This document shows, piece after piece, positions 34,736-43,349 of a stretch of DNA of 64,000 nucleotides. The notes beneath the pieces were generated by a model, which did not search any database, was not told where the DNA came from, and saw only the letters and a list, made by a program, of their open reading frames with translations. Source of the stretch: Alteromonas oceanisediminis (GTDB lineage: Bacteria; Pseudomonadota; Gammaproteobacteria; Enterobacterales; Alteromonadaceae); the NCBI RefSeq assembly GCF_018474025.1, contig NZ_JAHCTA010000005.1, positions 124,001-188,000 on the forward strand. The letters run 5' to 3'. The first letter of the stretch is position 1, and each line of letters starts with the position of its first letter. Both the position numbers and the translations under genes were made by a program.

Positions 34736-35662
34736 TTATTGCAGCTTGGCGAGGATCGCATCAGCGCCCTGTGCAATCAACGCATCAGCAACCTGTTCGC
34801 CAAGAGCCTGAGCATCATTCACATTGCCGGTCGCTTCCGCATACAATAGCGTCTTGCCATCCACACTACCGACGAGTCCGCGAAGCCACAGTTGTTCGTT
34901 CGTTAGCTCAGCGAAGCTGCCGATCGGTACTTGGCAGCCGCCCTGCAAACGGGCATTCATAGCGCGTTCCGCGCTAACTCGATAATAGGTTTGTTGATCT
35001 TGGAGAGGCTTTAGCAGCGCGATCAGTTCATCAGCATCATCGCGGCATTCAATACCCACTGCGCCTTGACCTACGGCAGGAAGGGATTGTTCAGCAGGCA
35101 GTGTATAGCGAATTCGAGGGTGCATATTCAGACGGATAAGACCTGCGGCGGCCAGAATGATGGCGTCGTATTCACCATCATCCAGCTTTTGAAGCCGCGT
35201 ATTCACGTTACCGCGTAAATCCTTTATTTGAATATCCGGGCGATAGTGGCGAAGCTGGCACTGCCGGCGCAGACTTGACGTTCCGACGATGGCTCCATGC
35301 GGCAAGTCATCGAGGTGAGCGTAATCATTTGAGACAAAGGCATCAAATGGGTTTTCGCGCGCACAAATAGCATGCAGGCTGAATCCGTCAGGAAACGCCA
35401 CCGGGACATCTTTCATCGAATGCACCGCAATATCAGCTTTGCCTTCCATCATGGCGATTTCAAGCTCTTTGATAAATAACCCTTTTCCACCGATTTTAGC
35501 CAAAGGTGTATCGAGTATCTTGTCGCCCTGAGTCGACATGGGCACCAAAACCACCTGAATATGAGGGTGATGTTGCTCCAACTGAGCTTTTACAAACTCC
35601 GCTTGCCACAGCGCCAAGGCACTCTTGCGAGTCGCTATCCGAATGGTTTTATCAATAGTCAC
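34736..35662 (-). CDS. hemC: hydroxymethylbilane synthase (porphobilinogen deaminase)
   Basis: The 308-residue enzyme polymerises four porphobilinogens. Conserved features are [19 protein letters not shown], the LGKGLF-like [31 protein letters not shown], the aspartate region [17 protein letters not shown], and the dipyrromethane-cofactor cysteine Cys243 in [11 protein letters not shown]. The length is normal. It is the first gene of the hemCDXY operon and has a 100-base upstream gap to the YHS-domain gene in the same direction. Confidence 0.96.
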   Translation of the reverse strand: MTIDKTIRIATRKSALALWQAEFVKAQLEQHHPHIQVVLVPMSTQGDKILDTPLAKIGGKGLFIKELEIAMMEGKADIAVHSMKDVPVAFPDGFSLHAICARENPFDAFVSNDYAHLDDLPHGAIVGTSSLRRQCQLRHYRPDIQIKDLRGNVNTRLQKLDDGEYDAIILAAAGLIRLNMHPRIRYTLPAEQSLPAVGQGAVGIECRDDADELIALLKPLQDQQTYYRVSAERAMNARLQGGCQVPIGSFAELTNEQLWLRGLVGSVDGKTLLYAEATGNVNDAQALGEQVADALIAQGADAILAKLQ

Positions 35663-35762
35663 AGCAGTCCAACGTCAGTCAATCAATGTGACACTAGTTT
35701 AACTGAAAAAAGACTTTCAAGCAGCCAGCGTGGAGCGTTTAAGTGCTCTGAGTAAAACCCAT

Positions 35763-36230
35763 TTACTCGGCAGGTAAATCAACCAGCTTGGGGTAGTGTT
35801 GGTCGGCTTCCTGAATAAACTGTGCGGTATTTGTACGCCATTCCTTCATGACACTCTTGCTGTAATTGAGGTAAAGCTTACCATCGAGGATGGTAAACGC
35901 TTCTTCATCGACGCCGACTAAGCGACCATCTGACATCGCATAAGCGCAGTAACCGCCGTACTGCGGTGCGTATTGAGTCGGATTGCCAACAAATAAATCC
36001 ATATGCTCTTGCGAAGAGAAATACCAGTCTGCACCTCGCCACGACGTCATAAACTCGTCGGACCCTTCTACCGCTTTATCTTGTGTGAAGTAAGCCACGG
36101 TATCGTAGCCATAAATAGCTTTGTTGTTAAATGTACCGGTTTCGATCGGGTCATCGGCCAGCACCGTGGCCGAGCTTACTAATAATGCAAAGAGTGCGAT
36201 AACGCGGGAAATCAGGGCGAAGCGTTTCAT
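35763..36230 (-). CDS. exported YHS-domain protein
   Basis: The 155-residue protein has a signal peptide (ISRVIALFALLVSSATVLA). A YHS-like domain follows: AIYGYDTVAYFTQDKAVEGS, then WYFSSQEHMDLFVGNPTQYAPQYGGYCAYAM. YHS domains occur in metal-handling and redox proteins, although the usual metal cysteines are largely absent here (one Cys in GGYCAYA). Exported relatives are common in marine bacteria and have no assigned role. A single-gene unit is likely. Confidence 0.8.
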   Translation of the reverse strand: MKRFALISRVIALFALLVSSATVLADDPIETGTFNNKAIYGYDTVAYFTQDKAVEGSDEFMTSWRGADWYFSSQEHMDLFVGNPTQYAPQYGGYCAYAMSDGRLVGVDEEAFTILDGKLYLNYSKSVMKEWRTNTAQFIQEADQHYPKLVDLPAE

Positions 36231-36345
36231 GGTGGTTCCTTAATTAAATTCAATCATCAACATGGGATTAAACCGGTCGACTGTTAAAAAAATTTCACCA
36301 CAGGTCGTCATAGCCTGCCCCGAAGCGCTAAATCGCGCTTACAAA

Positions 36346-37023
36346 TTAATTCAGTGTTAACGTGTTACGCAGCCATTGCGAGATATCTTGTATTTCCTGA
36401 GCACACACATTGTGTTGCATTGAATACTCTTTCCAATCGGTTTTAAAGCCAAGCGAAGTCAGCGACTTGAACGCCGCATGGCCTAAGAATAATGGCACTA
36501 CCTCGTCTTGCTGGCCGTGGCAGAGCAGCATCGGGGTGTTGATATTGGCTTGCGTGTGTTTGTCGGCCAGTTTCTCGGGCTCGGCCATGTAAGTGGACAA
36601 CGCCAAAACACCTGCGAAAGTGGTCTTTGAACGCGTCGCTAAGTGTAGTGCAATGACACCCCCTTGTGAAAACCCAGCGATAATGATGTTTTCGGCACTG
36701 ATGCCTGCATTGATTTCGTCGTCGATAAGCTGCTCAACCTGTGCCGCAGAGGCTTCAACACCGGTAATATCCGCACGAGAGTCAAAGTCCAGACTTTTAA
36801 TGTCATACCACGCCCGCATCGGCATGCCGTTATTAATGGTGACTGGCCTGACCGGTGCATGCGGAAAAATAAAACGCACACCCGCATTCGCAGGTAATTT
36901 CAGTTCAGGAACTATCGGCGCAAAGCCATTTCCTGAGTCACCTAACCCATGCAGCCAAATCACGGTCGCTCGATGCGTACCTTGTGCTGGCACATCGACA
37001 AAGGGAAGTCTTTCTTCAGTCAT
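36346..37023 (-). CDS. alpha/beta-hydrolase carboxylesterase (phospholipase/carboxylesterase family)
   Basis: The 225-residue cytoplasmic hydrolase matches the acyl-protein-thioesterase/carboxylesterase group. It has VIWLHGLGDSGNGFAPIVPEL near the N-terminus, the nucleophile elbow GFSQGGVIAL (Ser near residue 115), Asp in CHGQQDEVVPL, and the terminal His in YSMQHNVCAQE. A PHAPVRPVTINNGMPMRAWYD segment is typical of this family. It hydrolyses short-chain esters; the natural substrate is unknown. It follows cyaY by 16 bases in the same direction. Confidence 0.9.
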   Translation of the reverse strand: MTEERLPFVDVPAQGTHRATVIWLHGLGDSGNGFAPIVPELKLPANAGVRFIFPHAPVRPVTINNGMPMRAWYDIKSLDFDSRADITGVEASAAQVEQLIDDEINAGISAENIIIAGFSQGGVIALHLATRSKTTFAGVLALSTYMAEPEKLADKHTQANINTPMLLCHGQQDEVVPLFLGHAAFKSLTSLGFKTDWKEYSMQHNVCAQEIQDISQWLRNTLTLN

Positions 37024-37039
37024 AATCGATTTTACTCAG

Positions 37040-37369
37040 TTAAGCTTGCGAGAGTTTAACGGGCGTTTCTGCCTGTTTGCTGGTGGCTTCATCAATAAAC
37101 TGCCAAAACTCTGCACCACTGCGTTCGTCAATCCATTGCTCGCCTTCAAGATTGAAGTGGTGACCGTTGTACTTGGTCGCCACCCAGATTTGGTGGAGAG
37201 GAGGTTGTTTGTTCATGATGATTTTACTGCCGTTAGTGAAAATCAGCGTTAAGATCCCTTCAGCGCTTTCGTAGTCAATATCAAGTTCCGTTTCATCCAG
37301 TGCATCTAACGCTTCTTCAATCTGCAAAAATATTGCATCGACTCGGTTGTCGTACTCGGTATCGTTCAT
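37040..37369 (-). CDS. cyaY: CyaY, bacterial frataxin
   Basis: Starting at the ATG at 37369 the protein is 109 residues, matching E. coli CyaY (MND... start). An in-frame ATG at 37381 would add four residues. The acidic first helix ([21 protein letters not shown]-type) binds iron. The beta-sheet carries [29 protein letters not shown] and the end has [14 protein letters not shown]. CyaY modulates iron-sulfur cluster assembly on IscS. It is read divergently from gmk. Confidence 0.94.
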   Translation of the reverse strand: MNDTEYDNRVDAIFLQIEEALDALDETELDIDYESAEGILTLIFTNGSKIIMNKQPPLHQIWVATKYNGHHFNLEGEQWIDERSGAEFWQFIDEATSKQAETPVKLSQA

Positions 37370-37472
37370 GTTGGTTGTCATCTCACGTTTTTTCTGGGTC
37401 TATGCTAACATTGCCGCAGTTAATATCACTAGGGCTGATTGCCCCATTATCAAATAGTTGGCGATACTTGCT

Positions 37473-38117
37473 ATGGTTCAATTGCTGGGTAACCTATTTA
37501 TCTTGTCGGCGCCGTCTGGCGCTGGCAAATCAAGTTTAATCAAGGCGTTGCTGGAAAAACATTGTGGCAGCGACCCCCTTGCCTCAAAAAGCATGCGCGT
37601 ATCGGTGTCTCACACCACGCGAAAACCGCGTCCGGGTGAAGTCGATGGTGAACACTATCACTTCGTCGATCGTGAAGCTTTTGAACAACTTATACAAGAA
37701 GGTGCATTCTTCGAGTGGGCTGAAGTGTTTGATAACTACTATGGTACGTCACGTTTAGCCATTGAAGATACGTTATCGCGAGGCGTTGATGTATTTTTAG
37801 ATATCGATTGGCAAGGCGCTCGGCAGGTCAAAGCGCTGATGCCAGACGCTGTGGGAATATTCATTCTTCCGCCTAGCATCAGTGTGTTGCGTGACCGGTT
37901 GGACTCACGCGGCCAAGATAGTGACGAAGTGATCCAAGCGCGAATGCAAAAAGCGAAAGATGAGATGAGTCATTTTAACGAATTTGATTACATGCTGATC
38001 AATGATGATTTTGAAACGGCACTCGTTGGGCTAGAAAACATTGTTTTCGCACAACGTGAAAAAGTCAGTAATCAACGATTGCGACATAGCGATCTGATTT
38101 CCGATCTGCTGGAATAA
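37473..38117 (+). CDS. gmk: guanylate kinase
   Basis: ATG 37473 gives 214 residues; a TTG at 37458 would extend it by five but is less likely. The P-loop is [12 protein letters not shown], followed by [20 protein letters not shown] (GMP-binding) and [11 protein letters not shown]. The lid reads [20 protein letters not shown]. It phosphorylates GMP to GDP. It heads the conserved run gmk-rpoZ-spoT. Confidence 0.95.
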   Translation: MVQLLGNLFILSAPSGAGKSSLIKALLEKHCGSDPLASKSMRVSVSHTTRKPRPGEVDGEHYHFVDREAFEQLIQEGAFFEWAEVFDNYYGTSRLAIEDTLSRGVDVFLDIDWQGARQVKALMPDAVGIFILPPSISVLRDRLDSRGQDSDEVIQARMQKAKDEMSHFNEFDYMLINDDFETALVGLENIVFAQREKVSNQRLRHSDLISDLLE

Positions 38118-38192
38118 AACGCTACCGTCTGTATAAAGCTTAGGCTATACTACGCGACCTTTTTTTCAACAATCGCAAAAACGGAGAACGAC

Positions 38193-38462
38193 ATGGCTCG
38201 CGTTACAGTTGAAGATGCCGTAGATCAAATTGGCAATCGTTTTGATTTAGTACTAGTTGCTGCACGCCGTGCACGCCAGCTCGCGACAGAAGGCAAAACG
38301 CCACTCGTCGATATGGGCAATGACAAGCCAACCGTGACCGCATTGCGCGAAATCGAGCAAGGTTTGGTCACAGCCAAGACGATTGAAGCAGAAGAGATGC
38401 GCGATCAGCAGCATCAAGACGAAGTTGAGTTTCAGTCAGTGGCGAATATCCTCGGCGAATAA
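38193..38462 (+). CDS. rpoZ: RNA polymerase omega subunit
   Basis: The 89-residue protein matches Rpo[21 protein letters not shown], then [14 protein letters not shown] and [15 protein letters not shown]. It stabilises the beta-prime subunit and forms part of ppGpp site 1, which fits its position just before spoT. A terminator-like hairpin at 38483-38510 separates the two. Confidence 0.97.
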   Translation: MARVTVEDAVDQIGNRFDLVLVAARRARQLATEGKTPLVDMGNDKPTVTALREIEQGLVTAKTIEAEEMRDQQHQDEVEFQSVANILGE

Positions 38463-38482
38463 GCATCGTTTCAAGCACTGAT

Positions 38483-38510
38483 AAACGCCAGCGAATATGC
38501 TGGCGTTTTC
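38483..38510 (+). terminator. terminator or attenuator after rpoZ
   Basis: AAACGCCAGC (38483-38492), loop GAATAT, GCTGGCGTTT (38499-38508), then TTC. The stem is strong but the T run is short, so partial read-through into spoT is plausible. Confidence 0.7.
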
Positions 38511-38576
38511 ATTTGGTAATTTGCGTCGTTCACCGTATTCTAAGCATATAACCTCCTCAGAGTCGCTACTAACACT

Positions 38577-40697
38577 GTGTATTTGTTCGAAGGCCTACAA
38601 ACTAAACTAAAGCTTTACTTGCCAGAAGCGCGAGTGGCGTTAGTGCGCGATTCTTTTGTGGTCGCGCGCGATGCACACGAAGGACAAATGCGTTCCAGTG
38701 GAGACCCATACATCACTCACCCCGTCGCCGTCGCTGGGATCCTTGCCGATATGCATATGGATCACGAAACCATCATGGCGGCGCTAATGCACGACGTTAT
38801 TGAAGATACATCGGTTGATAAGCAGCAGCTCAGTGAGCAATTTGGCGAGGTGGTTGCCGGGTTAGTTGAAGGCGTTAGCAAGCTCGACAAGATTCAGTTT
38901 AATAGCAAACAGGAAGCGCAGGCTGAAAATTTTCGAAAGATGATGATGGCTATGGTGCAAGATATCCGTGTCATCCTGATCAAATTGGCCGACCGTACTC
39001 ATAACATGCGTACACTAGGGTCACTGCGCCCGGATAAACGCCGGCGAATAGCGCTCGAAACGCTCGAAATCTATGCGCCTATTGCGCATCGATTGGGGAT
39101 CCACGATATTAAAAACGAGCTTGAAGACCTCGGCTTTCAGGCAATGTATCCAATGCGCCATCGCGCACTCAAATCGGCCGTTGTGCAGGCTCGCGGAAAT
39201 CGCAAGGCGGTGATTGAAAATACCCGCCAGGAACTCAACACGCGACTCGAAGAATACAGCATTAATGCGTCTGTGATCGGGAGAGAAAAACACCTTTATA
39301 GCATTTACCGAAAAATGAAGAACAAGGAGCTGATGTTTAACGAGGTGATGGACATTTATGCTTTCCGCATAGTCGTCGATACCGTCGACAATTGTTATCG
39401 CTCGCTCGGTGCAATGCACTCGCTATATAAGCCTATTGAAAATCGTTTTAAAGACTATATTGCCATTCCGCGCACTAACGGTTATCAGTCCCTGCATACC
39501 TCCCTGATCGGCCCTCACGGTATCCCGGTTGAAATCCAAATCCGCACTCAGGAAATGGATCAGATGGCGGATAAAGGCGTAGCCGCACATTGGCTGTATA
39601 AAGAGGCTGGCGAATCTGATACCACGGCCCAACTACGCGCACGTAAATGGATGCAATCGCTGCTTGAACTGCAACAAAGCGCGAGTTCATCGTTTGAATT
39701 TATTGAAAGTGTCAAGACAGACCTATTTCCTGATGAAATCTATGTGTTTACGCCCGATGGACGGATCATTGAATTACCCATGGGATCGACCGCGGTGGAT
39801 TTTGCGTATGCCGTGCATTCGGATATCGGTAACACCTGTGTAGGGGTGCGTGTTGAACGTCGGAATTACTCGTTGAGTAAACCGCTGGAAAACGGTCAAA
39901 CGGTAGAGATTATTACGTCGCCACGTGCCAAACCCAACGCGAATTGGCTTAACTTCGTGGTAAGCGCTCGCGCACGAACGCGCATTCGCCAATATTTACG
40001 TCGCCAGCAATCGCAAGAAGCGGTAAATATGGGCAATCGGCTCCTGCGCCACGCGCTCGGCAGTGTGAAGCTGGATGAGATCGCCGCTGATGATATTCAA
40101 CGGGTCGTTGCAGAAACCAAGCATGAAACGTTTGACGATTTGCTCACCGACATCGGTTTAGGCAATGAGCTTAGTGCCATTGTTGCACGCCGCTTATTAG
40201 GCGAGGGCGCTGACTTGCCTGAGAAGAAGGGCAATGTGCCGATCCGCGGCTCCGAAGGGTTATTGGTGCACTATTCGCAGTGTTGTTACCCTATCCCAGA
40301 TGATGAAGTCGTGGCCATTTTGTCGCCAGGGCGCGGTATGGTTATCCACCAGACCGGGTGTACAAATATTCGCAAACTCAGCCGTGAGGAACCTCAGCGA
40401 GTACTGCCCATGCAATGGGAAGTGGATGCCAAGGGTGAATTTAAAGCCTCGCTACGTATTGAGTTATTTAATCATCAAGGCACATTAGCAACATTAACCA
40501 ATACGATTGCCAGCTGCGATTCAACGATTATTGGTCTGCAAACCGATGAAAAAGAAAGCAACATTTACTATATTGATTTGCAACTGACAACGAAGAACCG
40601 CGTCCACCTTGCGCAAATCATGCGAAAAATTAGGACGATGCCTGAAGTTCAACGGGTATCGCGCCACAGCAAACTGAAAAAGCGCGACACGCAATGA
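38577..40697 (+). CDS. spoT: bifunctional (p)ppGpp synthetase/hydrolase SpoT
   Basis: The 706-residue protein starts at GTG 38577, which aligns with the E. coli MYLFE start. Domains in order are the HD hydrolase (MHDVIEDT near residue 65, ADRTHNMRT near 140), the synthetase region ([35 protein letters not shown]), TGS ([15 protein letters not shown]), a helical/zinc-finger region ([19 protein letters not shown]) and C-terminal ACT. It balances ppGpp levels under carbon and fatty-acid stress. The motif set looks intact for hydrolysis; synthesis may be weak as in other SpoT proteins. Confidence 0.96.
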   Translation: MYLFEGLQTKLKLYLPEARVALVRDSFVVARDAHEGQMRSSGDPYITHPVAVAGILADMHMDHETIMAALMHDVIEDTSVDKQQLSEQFGEVVAGLVEGVSKLDKIQFNSKQEAQAENFRKMMMAMVQDIRVILIKLADRTHNMRTLGSLRPDKRRRIALETLEIYAPIAHRLGIHDIKNELEDLGFQAMYPMRHRALKSAVVQARGNRKAVIENTRQELNTRLEEYSINASVIGREKHLYSIYRKMKNKELMFNEVMDIYAFRIVVDTVDNCYRSLGAMHSLYKPIENRFKDYIAIPRTNGYQSLHTSLIGPHGIPVEIQIRTQEMDQMADKGVAAHWLYKEAGESDTTAQLRARKWMQSLLELQQSASSSFEFIESVKTDLFPDEIYVFTPDGRIIELPMGSTAVDFAYAVHSDIGNTCVGVRVERRNYSLSKPLENGQTVEIITSPRAKPNANWLNFVVSARARTRIRQYLRRQQSQEAVNMGNRLLRHALGSVKLDEIAADDIQRVVAETKHETFDDLLTDIGLGNELSAIVARRLLGEGADLPEKKGNVPIRGSEGLLVHYSQCCYPIPDDEVVAILSPGRGMVIHQTGCTNIRKLSREEPQRVLPMQWEVDAKGEFKASLRIELFNHQGTLATLTNTIASCDSTIIGLQTDEKESNIYYIDLQLTTKNRVHLAQIMRKIRTMPEVQRVSRHSKLKKRDTQ

Positions 40698-40750
40698 TCG
40701 AGTGGCCGCTGCGCCACCCCCATTTAATCAATGAATTTAAAGGAAAATCC

Positions 40751-41137
40751 ATGTCAAAAGCGATAATTCAAACAGATCGTGCTCCTAAAGCGATTGGTAC
40801 TTACAGTCAGGCGGTTAAAGCCGGTAACACGGTGTATTTGTCAGGTCAGATCCCCTTGGTTCCAGACACGATGGAAATGGTGTCTGATGAATTTGCCGGG
40901 CAAGCCGAACAGGTGTTCAAAAACCTTCAGGCCGTGTGCAAAGCCGCGGGTGGCAGTATGCAGGATTTGGTTAAGGTGAATATCTATCTGACCGATTTAA
41001 GCAACTTTGCAACGGTTAACGACATTATGAGCCAATACTTCTCTCAACCTTACCCAGCGCGGGCCGCGATTGGCGTCGCGGCGCTGCCAAAAGGTTCGCA
41101 GATTGAAATCGATGGTGTCATGGAGTTACCGGAGTAA
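40751..41137 (+). CDS. ridA: 2-iminobutanoate/2-iminopropanoate deaminase RidA
   Basis: ATG 40751 (AAAGGAA upstream) gives 128 residues, the standard RidA length. A longer frame from 40694 overlaps spoT and was rejected. Conserved features are [23 protein letters not shown] and, near the C-terminus, the catalytic arginine in [14 protein letters not shown]. RidA hydrolyses reactive enamines made by PLP enzymes. It lies between spoT and trmH. Confidence 0.95.
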   Translation: MSKAIIQTDRAPKAIGTYSQAVKAGNTVYLSGQIPLVPDTMEMVSDEFAGQAEQVFKNLQAVCKAAGGSMQDLVKVNIYLTDLSNFATVNDIMSQYFSQPYPARAAIGVAALPKGSQIEIDGVMELPE

Positions 41138-41141
41138 CACC

Positions 41142-41855
41142 ATGCAAATGTCAGCGGAGCGCAATGCGCGTATTCGAGAATTACTCAAAACACGCCAGCC
41201 AGATTTGACGGTATGCCTAGAAGAGGTGCATAAGCCACATAATGTGGCTGCCGTTGTGCGTAGTTGCGACGCCGTGGGTATCCATGAAATTCACGGTGTT
41301 TGGAGTGCTAAAAACGCAACCCGCAAAGGCACCTCCATGGGCAGCCAGGTATGGGTCAAGCAGCGCCCGCACGCGTCTATCGGTGACGCGGTAAACTATC
41401 TTAAAGGTACAGGAATGCAAATTCTTGTGACTAATTTAAGTGACTCAGCTGTTGATTTTCGCGACGTGGATTACACCAAGCCGACAGCGATTATTTTGGG
41501 TCAGGAAAAAAGTGGTGCAACCGAAGAGGCGATCGCTCTGGCCGACACTGATATCGTGATCCCAATGGTGGGCATGGTTCAATCCTTAAACGTTTCTGTC
41601 GCGGGGGCGCTTGTGCTTTATGAAGCACAGCGCCAACGCACGATTGCGGGTTTGTATGACACGCCTCGGCTGTCTGAAACTGAGTGTCAGCGCGTACTGT
41701 TCGAGGGCGGCTTTCCGCGTTTGCACAAGGTGTGCGCGCGTAAGAAAATGGGTTATCCAAGAGTGGATGACGAGGGCCGTATCGTTGCGGATGAGCAATG
41801 GTGGCAACAGATGCAAATGTCGGTTAAAGAATTCGCTAAAACAACTCATCTGTGA
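41142..41855 (+). CDS. trmH: tRNA (guanosine-18 2'-O)-methyltransferase
   Basis: ATG 41142, four bases after the ridA stop and behind GGAG, gives 237 residues. The SPOUT knot motifs are NVAAVVRSCDAVGIHEIHGV, the ILGQEKSGATEEAI loop and IPMVGMVQSLNVSVAGALVL. The TrmH-type C-terminus (FPRLHKVCARKKMGYPRVDD) is present. It methylates G18 in the D loop of tRNAs. A hairpin ATCGCG-TAA-CGCGAT (41855-41869) overlaps the stop and may be a weak terminator. Confidence 0.95.
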   Translation: MQMSAERNARIRELLKTRQPDLTVCLEEVHKPHNVAAVVRSCDAVGIHEIHGVWSAKNATRKGTSMGSQVWVKQRPHASIGDAVNYLKGTGMQILVTNLSDSAVDFRDVDYTKPTAIILGQEKSGATEEAIALADTDIVIPMVGMVQSLNVSVAGALVLYEAQRQRTIAGLYDTPRLSETECQRVLFEGGFPRLHKVCARKKMGYPRVDDEGRIVADEQWWQQMQMSVKEFAKTTHL

Positions 41856-41933
41856 TCGCGTAACGCGATTAAATGAAATTTTGTAGCGGCTGTTTAGGTC
41901 TCTACCAATGAATTTCACTTACTGAGTAACGTT

Positions 41934-42587
41934 ATGAAAAAACACCTGTTGTCTCTCTTATCTGCCGTCGCCGGAATCAGTCTCCTTGTGTCTGGCTCTG
42001 CACTGGCACTCGATCGCGCTCAAATTGCTGATGCTGCTGAGAATGTCACTCCATTGCTGAATGGCCAGCCTGCGCCCTCTGCCACGCTTAAAACAGCGGA
42101 TGGAGCACCAGTAAGCCTGAAAGCGTTGACCATGCAGAAGCCTAGCATTGTGTTGTTTTACCGCGGCGGATGGTGCCCTTACTGTAATCGCCAGCTGGCT
42201 GAGCTTAAGAATATTGAAAGCGATTTGATTGCACTGGGTTATCAAGTATTAGCGATTTCACCAGAGTCACCCACACGTCTACAGGAACAAAAGCTCGAAA
42301 CCGAATTTGCGGTAACGCTGTTGTCTGACGAATCTTTAGATACCATCCGCGGCTTCGGCGTGGGCTTCTACGTTGAAGATGAAACCACTAAGTTGTACAA
42401 AGAAAAAATGGATGTCGATTTGACCCAAGATACCAATGCTAAGTCCGTTTTGCCTGCACCCGCTGTCTTTTTCGTGAACACCGACGGTTTAATTGAATTT
42501 AGTTACGTCAATCCAAACTACCGTGTACGCCCTTCGGCTGAGTTATTGCTAGGTGCCGCCAAGGCGCTGAAAAAAGCCTCTGATTAA
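41934..42587 (+). CDS. exported peroxiredoxin-like thioredoxin-fold protein, copy 1
   Basis: The 217-residue protein has a signal peptide (LLSLLSAVAGISLLVSGSALA) and an AhpC/TSA-type fold. The active site sits in LFYRGGWCPYCNRQLAEL, a CPYC motif as in glutaredoxins, where typical peroxiredoxins have one peroxidatic Cys. Later features are ISPESPTRLQEQK, TLLSDESLDTIRGFGVGFYV and a C-terminal VLPAPAVFFVNTDG. It is predicted to be a periplasmic thiol oxidoreductase. A closely similar paralogue follows 117 bases downstream. Confidence 0.85.
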   Translation: MKKHLLSLLSAVAGISLLVSGSALALDRAQIADAAENVTPLLNGQPAPSATLKTADGAPVSLKALTMQKPSIVLFYRGGWCPYCNRQLAELKNIESDLIALGYQVLAISPESPTRLQEQKLETEFAVTLLSDESLDTIRGFGVGFYVEDETTKLYKEKMDVDLTQDTNAKSVLPAPAVFFVNTDGLIEFSYVNPNYRVRPSAELLLGAAKALKKASD

Positions 42588-42703
42588 TCTTCGTTATATT
42601 GTCAATTCGCGCCTTGGCCTGTACTTAGCCTGACCTGAGTACGGCTAGGCGAACTGCCCTAAGTCGGCTACACTAACGCATCAGACGTTTTCGAGACTGA
42701 GTT

Positions 42704-43333
42704 ATGCGCGCCTTCTGTTGTCTTTTCTTACTGTTCGGATCATTGCTAATGGCGAGCACGCTATCCGCTGCCCGACCCATTGCTGAGCAGGCTGTTGATA
42801 TCCGCCCACTGTTGATTGGGCAGTTCGTGCCTGATGTCACCGTAAAGACCACCTTTGGCGGGGATATCTCTCTACTGAGTTTGATTGAAAAGAAGCCTGC
42901 TATCGTCATTTTTTACCGTGGTGGATGGTGCCCCTATTGCAGCCGCCAACTGGCAGGACTGGTCGAAGTCGAGCAACGCATCATTGATTTAGGCTACCAA
43001 ATGATTGCTATTTCGCCTGATTCCCCCACCCGCTTAAATCAGCAACGCACCGATACACCGTTTGAAATGACCCAATTGTCAGATAGTGAATTAAACGCTA
43101 TTCAAGCCTTTGGCCTAGGCTACTACGTGGATGATGCGACGGTGCAAAACATTAAAGGACAATTGGGCGCAGAGGTTGTTTCGTTGGCGGGAGAATCACA
43201 AGTGGTGCTGCCTGTACCGGCCGTTTATGTGGTGGACACCACAGGATTAATCCGTTTTGCTTACGTTAATCCCAATTTTCGTCAGCGTATAAATCCGCAG
43301 TTGTTGTATCAAGCGGCCAGGCTGTCCCGATGA
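42704..43333 (+). CDS. exported peroxiredoxin-like thioredoxin-fold protein, copy 2
   Basis: The 209-residue paralogue of the preceding gene has a signal peptide (LFLLFGSLLMASTLSAA), the same CPYC site in IFYRGGWCPYCSRQLAGL, and ISPDSPTRLNQQR. The C-terminal VLPVPAVYVVDTTG and the YVNPNFRQR region also match. The two genes appear to be an old tandem duplication, since they differ throughout. It precedes recG by 17 bases, so the two may be co-transcribed. Confidence 0.85.
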   Translation: MRAFCCLFLLFGSLLMASTLSAARPIAEQAVDIRPLLIGQFVPDVTVKTTFGGDISLLSLIEKKPAIVIFYRGGWCPYCSRQLAGLVEVEQRIIDLGYQMIAISPDSPTRLNQQRTDTPFEMTQLSDSELNAIQAFGLGYYVDDATVQNIKGQLGAEVVSLAGESQVVLPVPAVYVVDTTGLIRFAYVNPNFRQRINPQLLYQAARLSR

Positions 43334-43349
43334 GTGTGCGGTAACCTCA

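Noticed and set aside
36593-37252. 219-codon plus-strand frame opposite the carboxylesterase and cyaY
   Set aside because: Both minus-strand genes are clearly recognised, and the frame has no family features.
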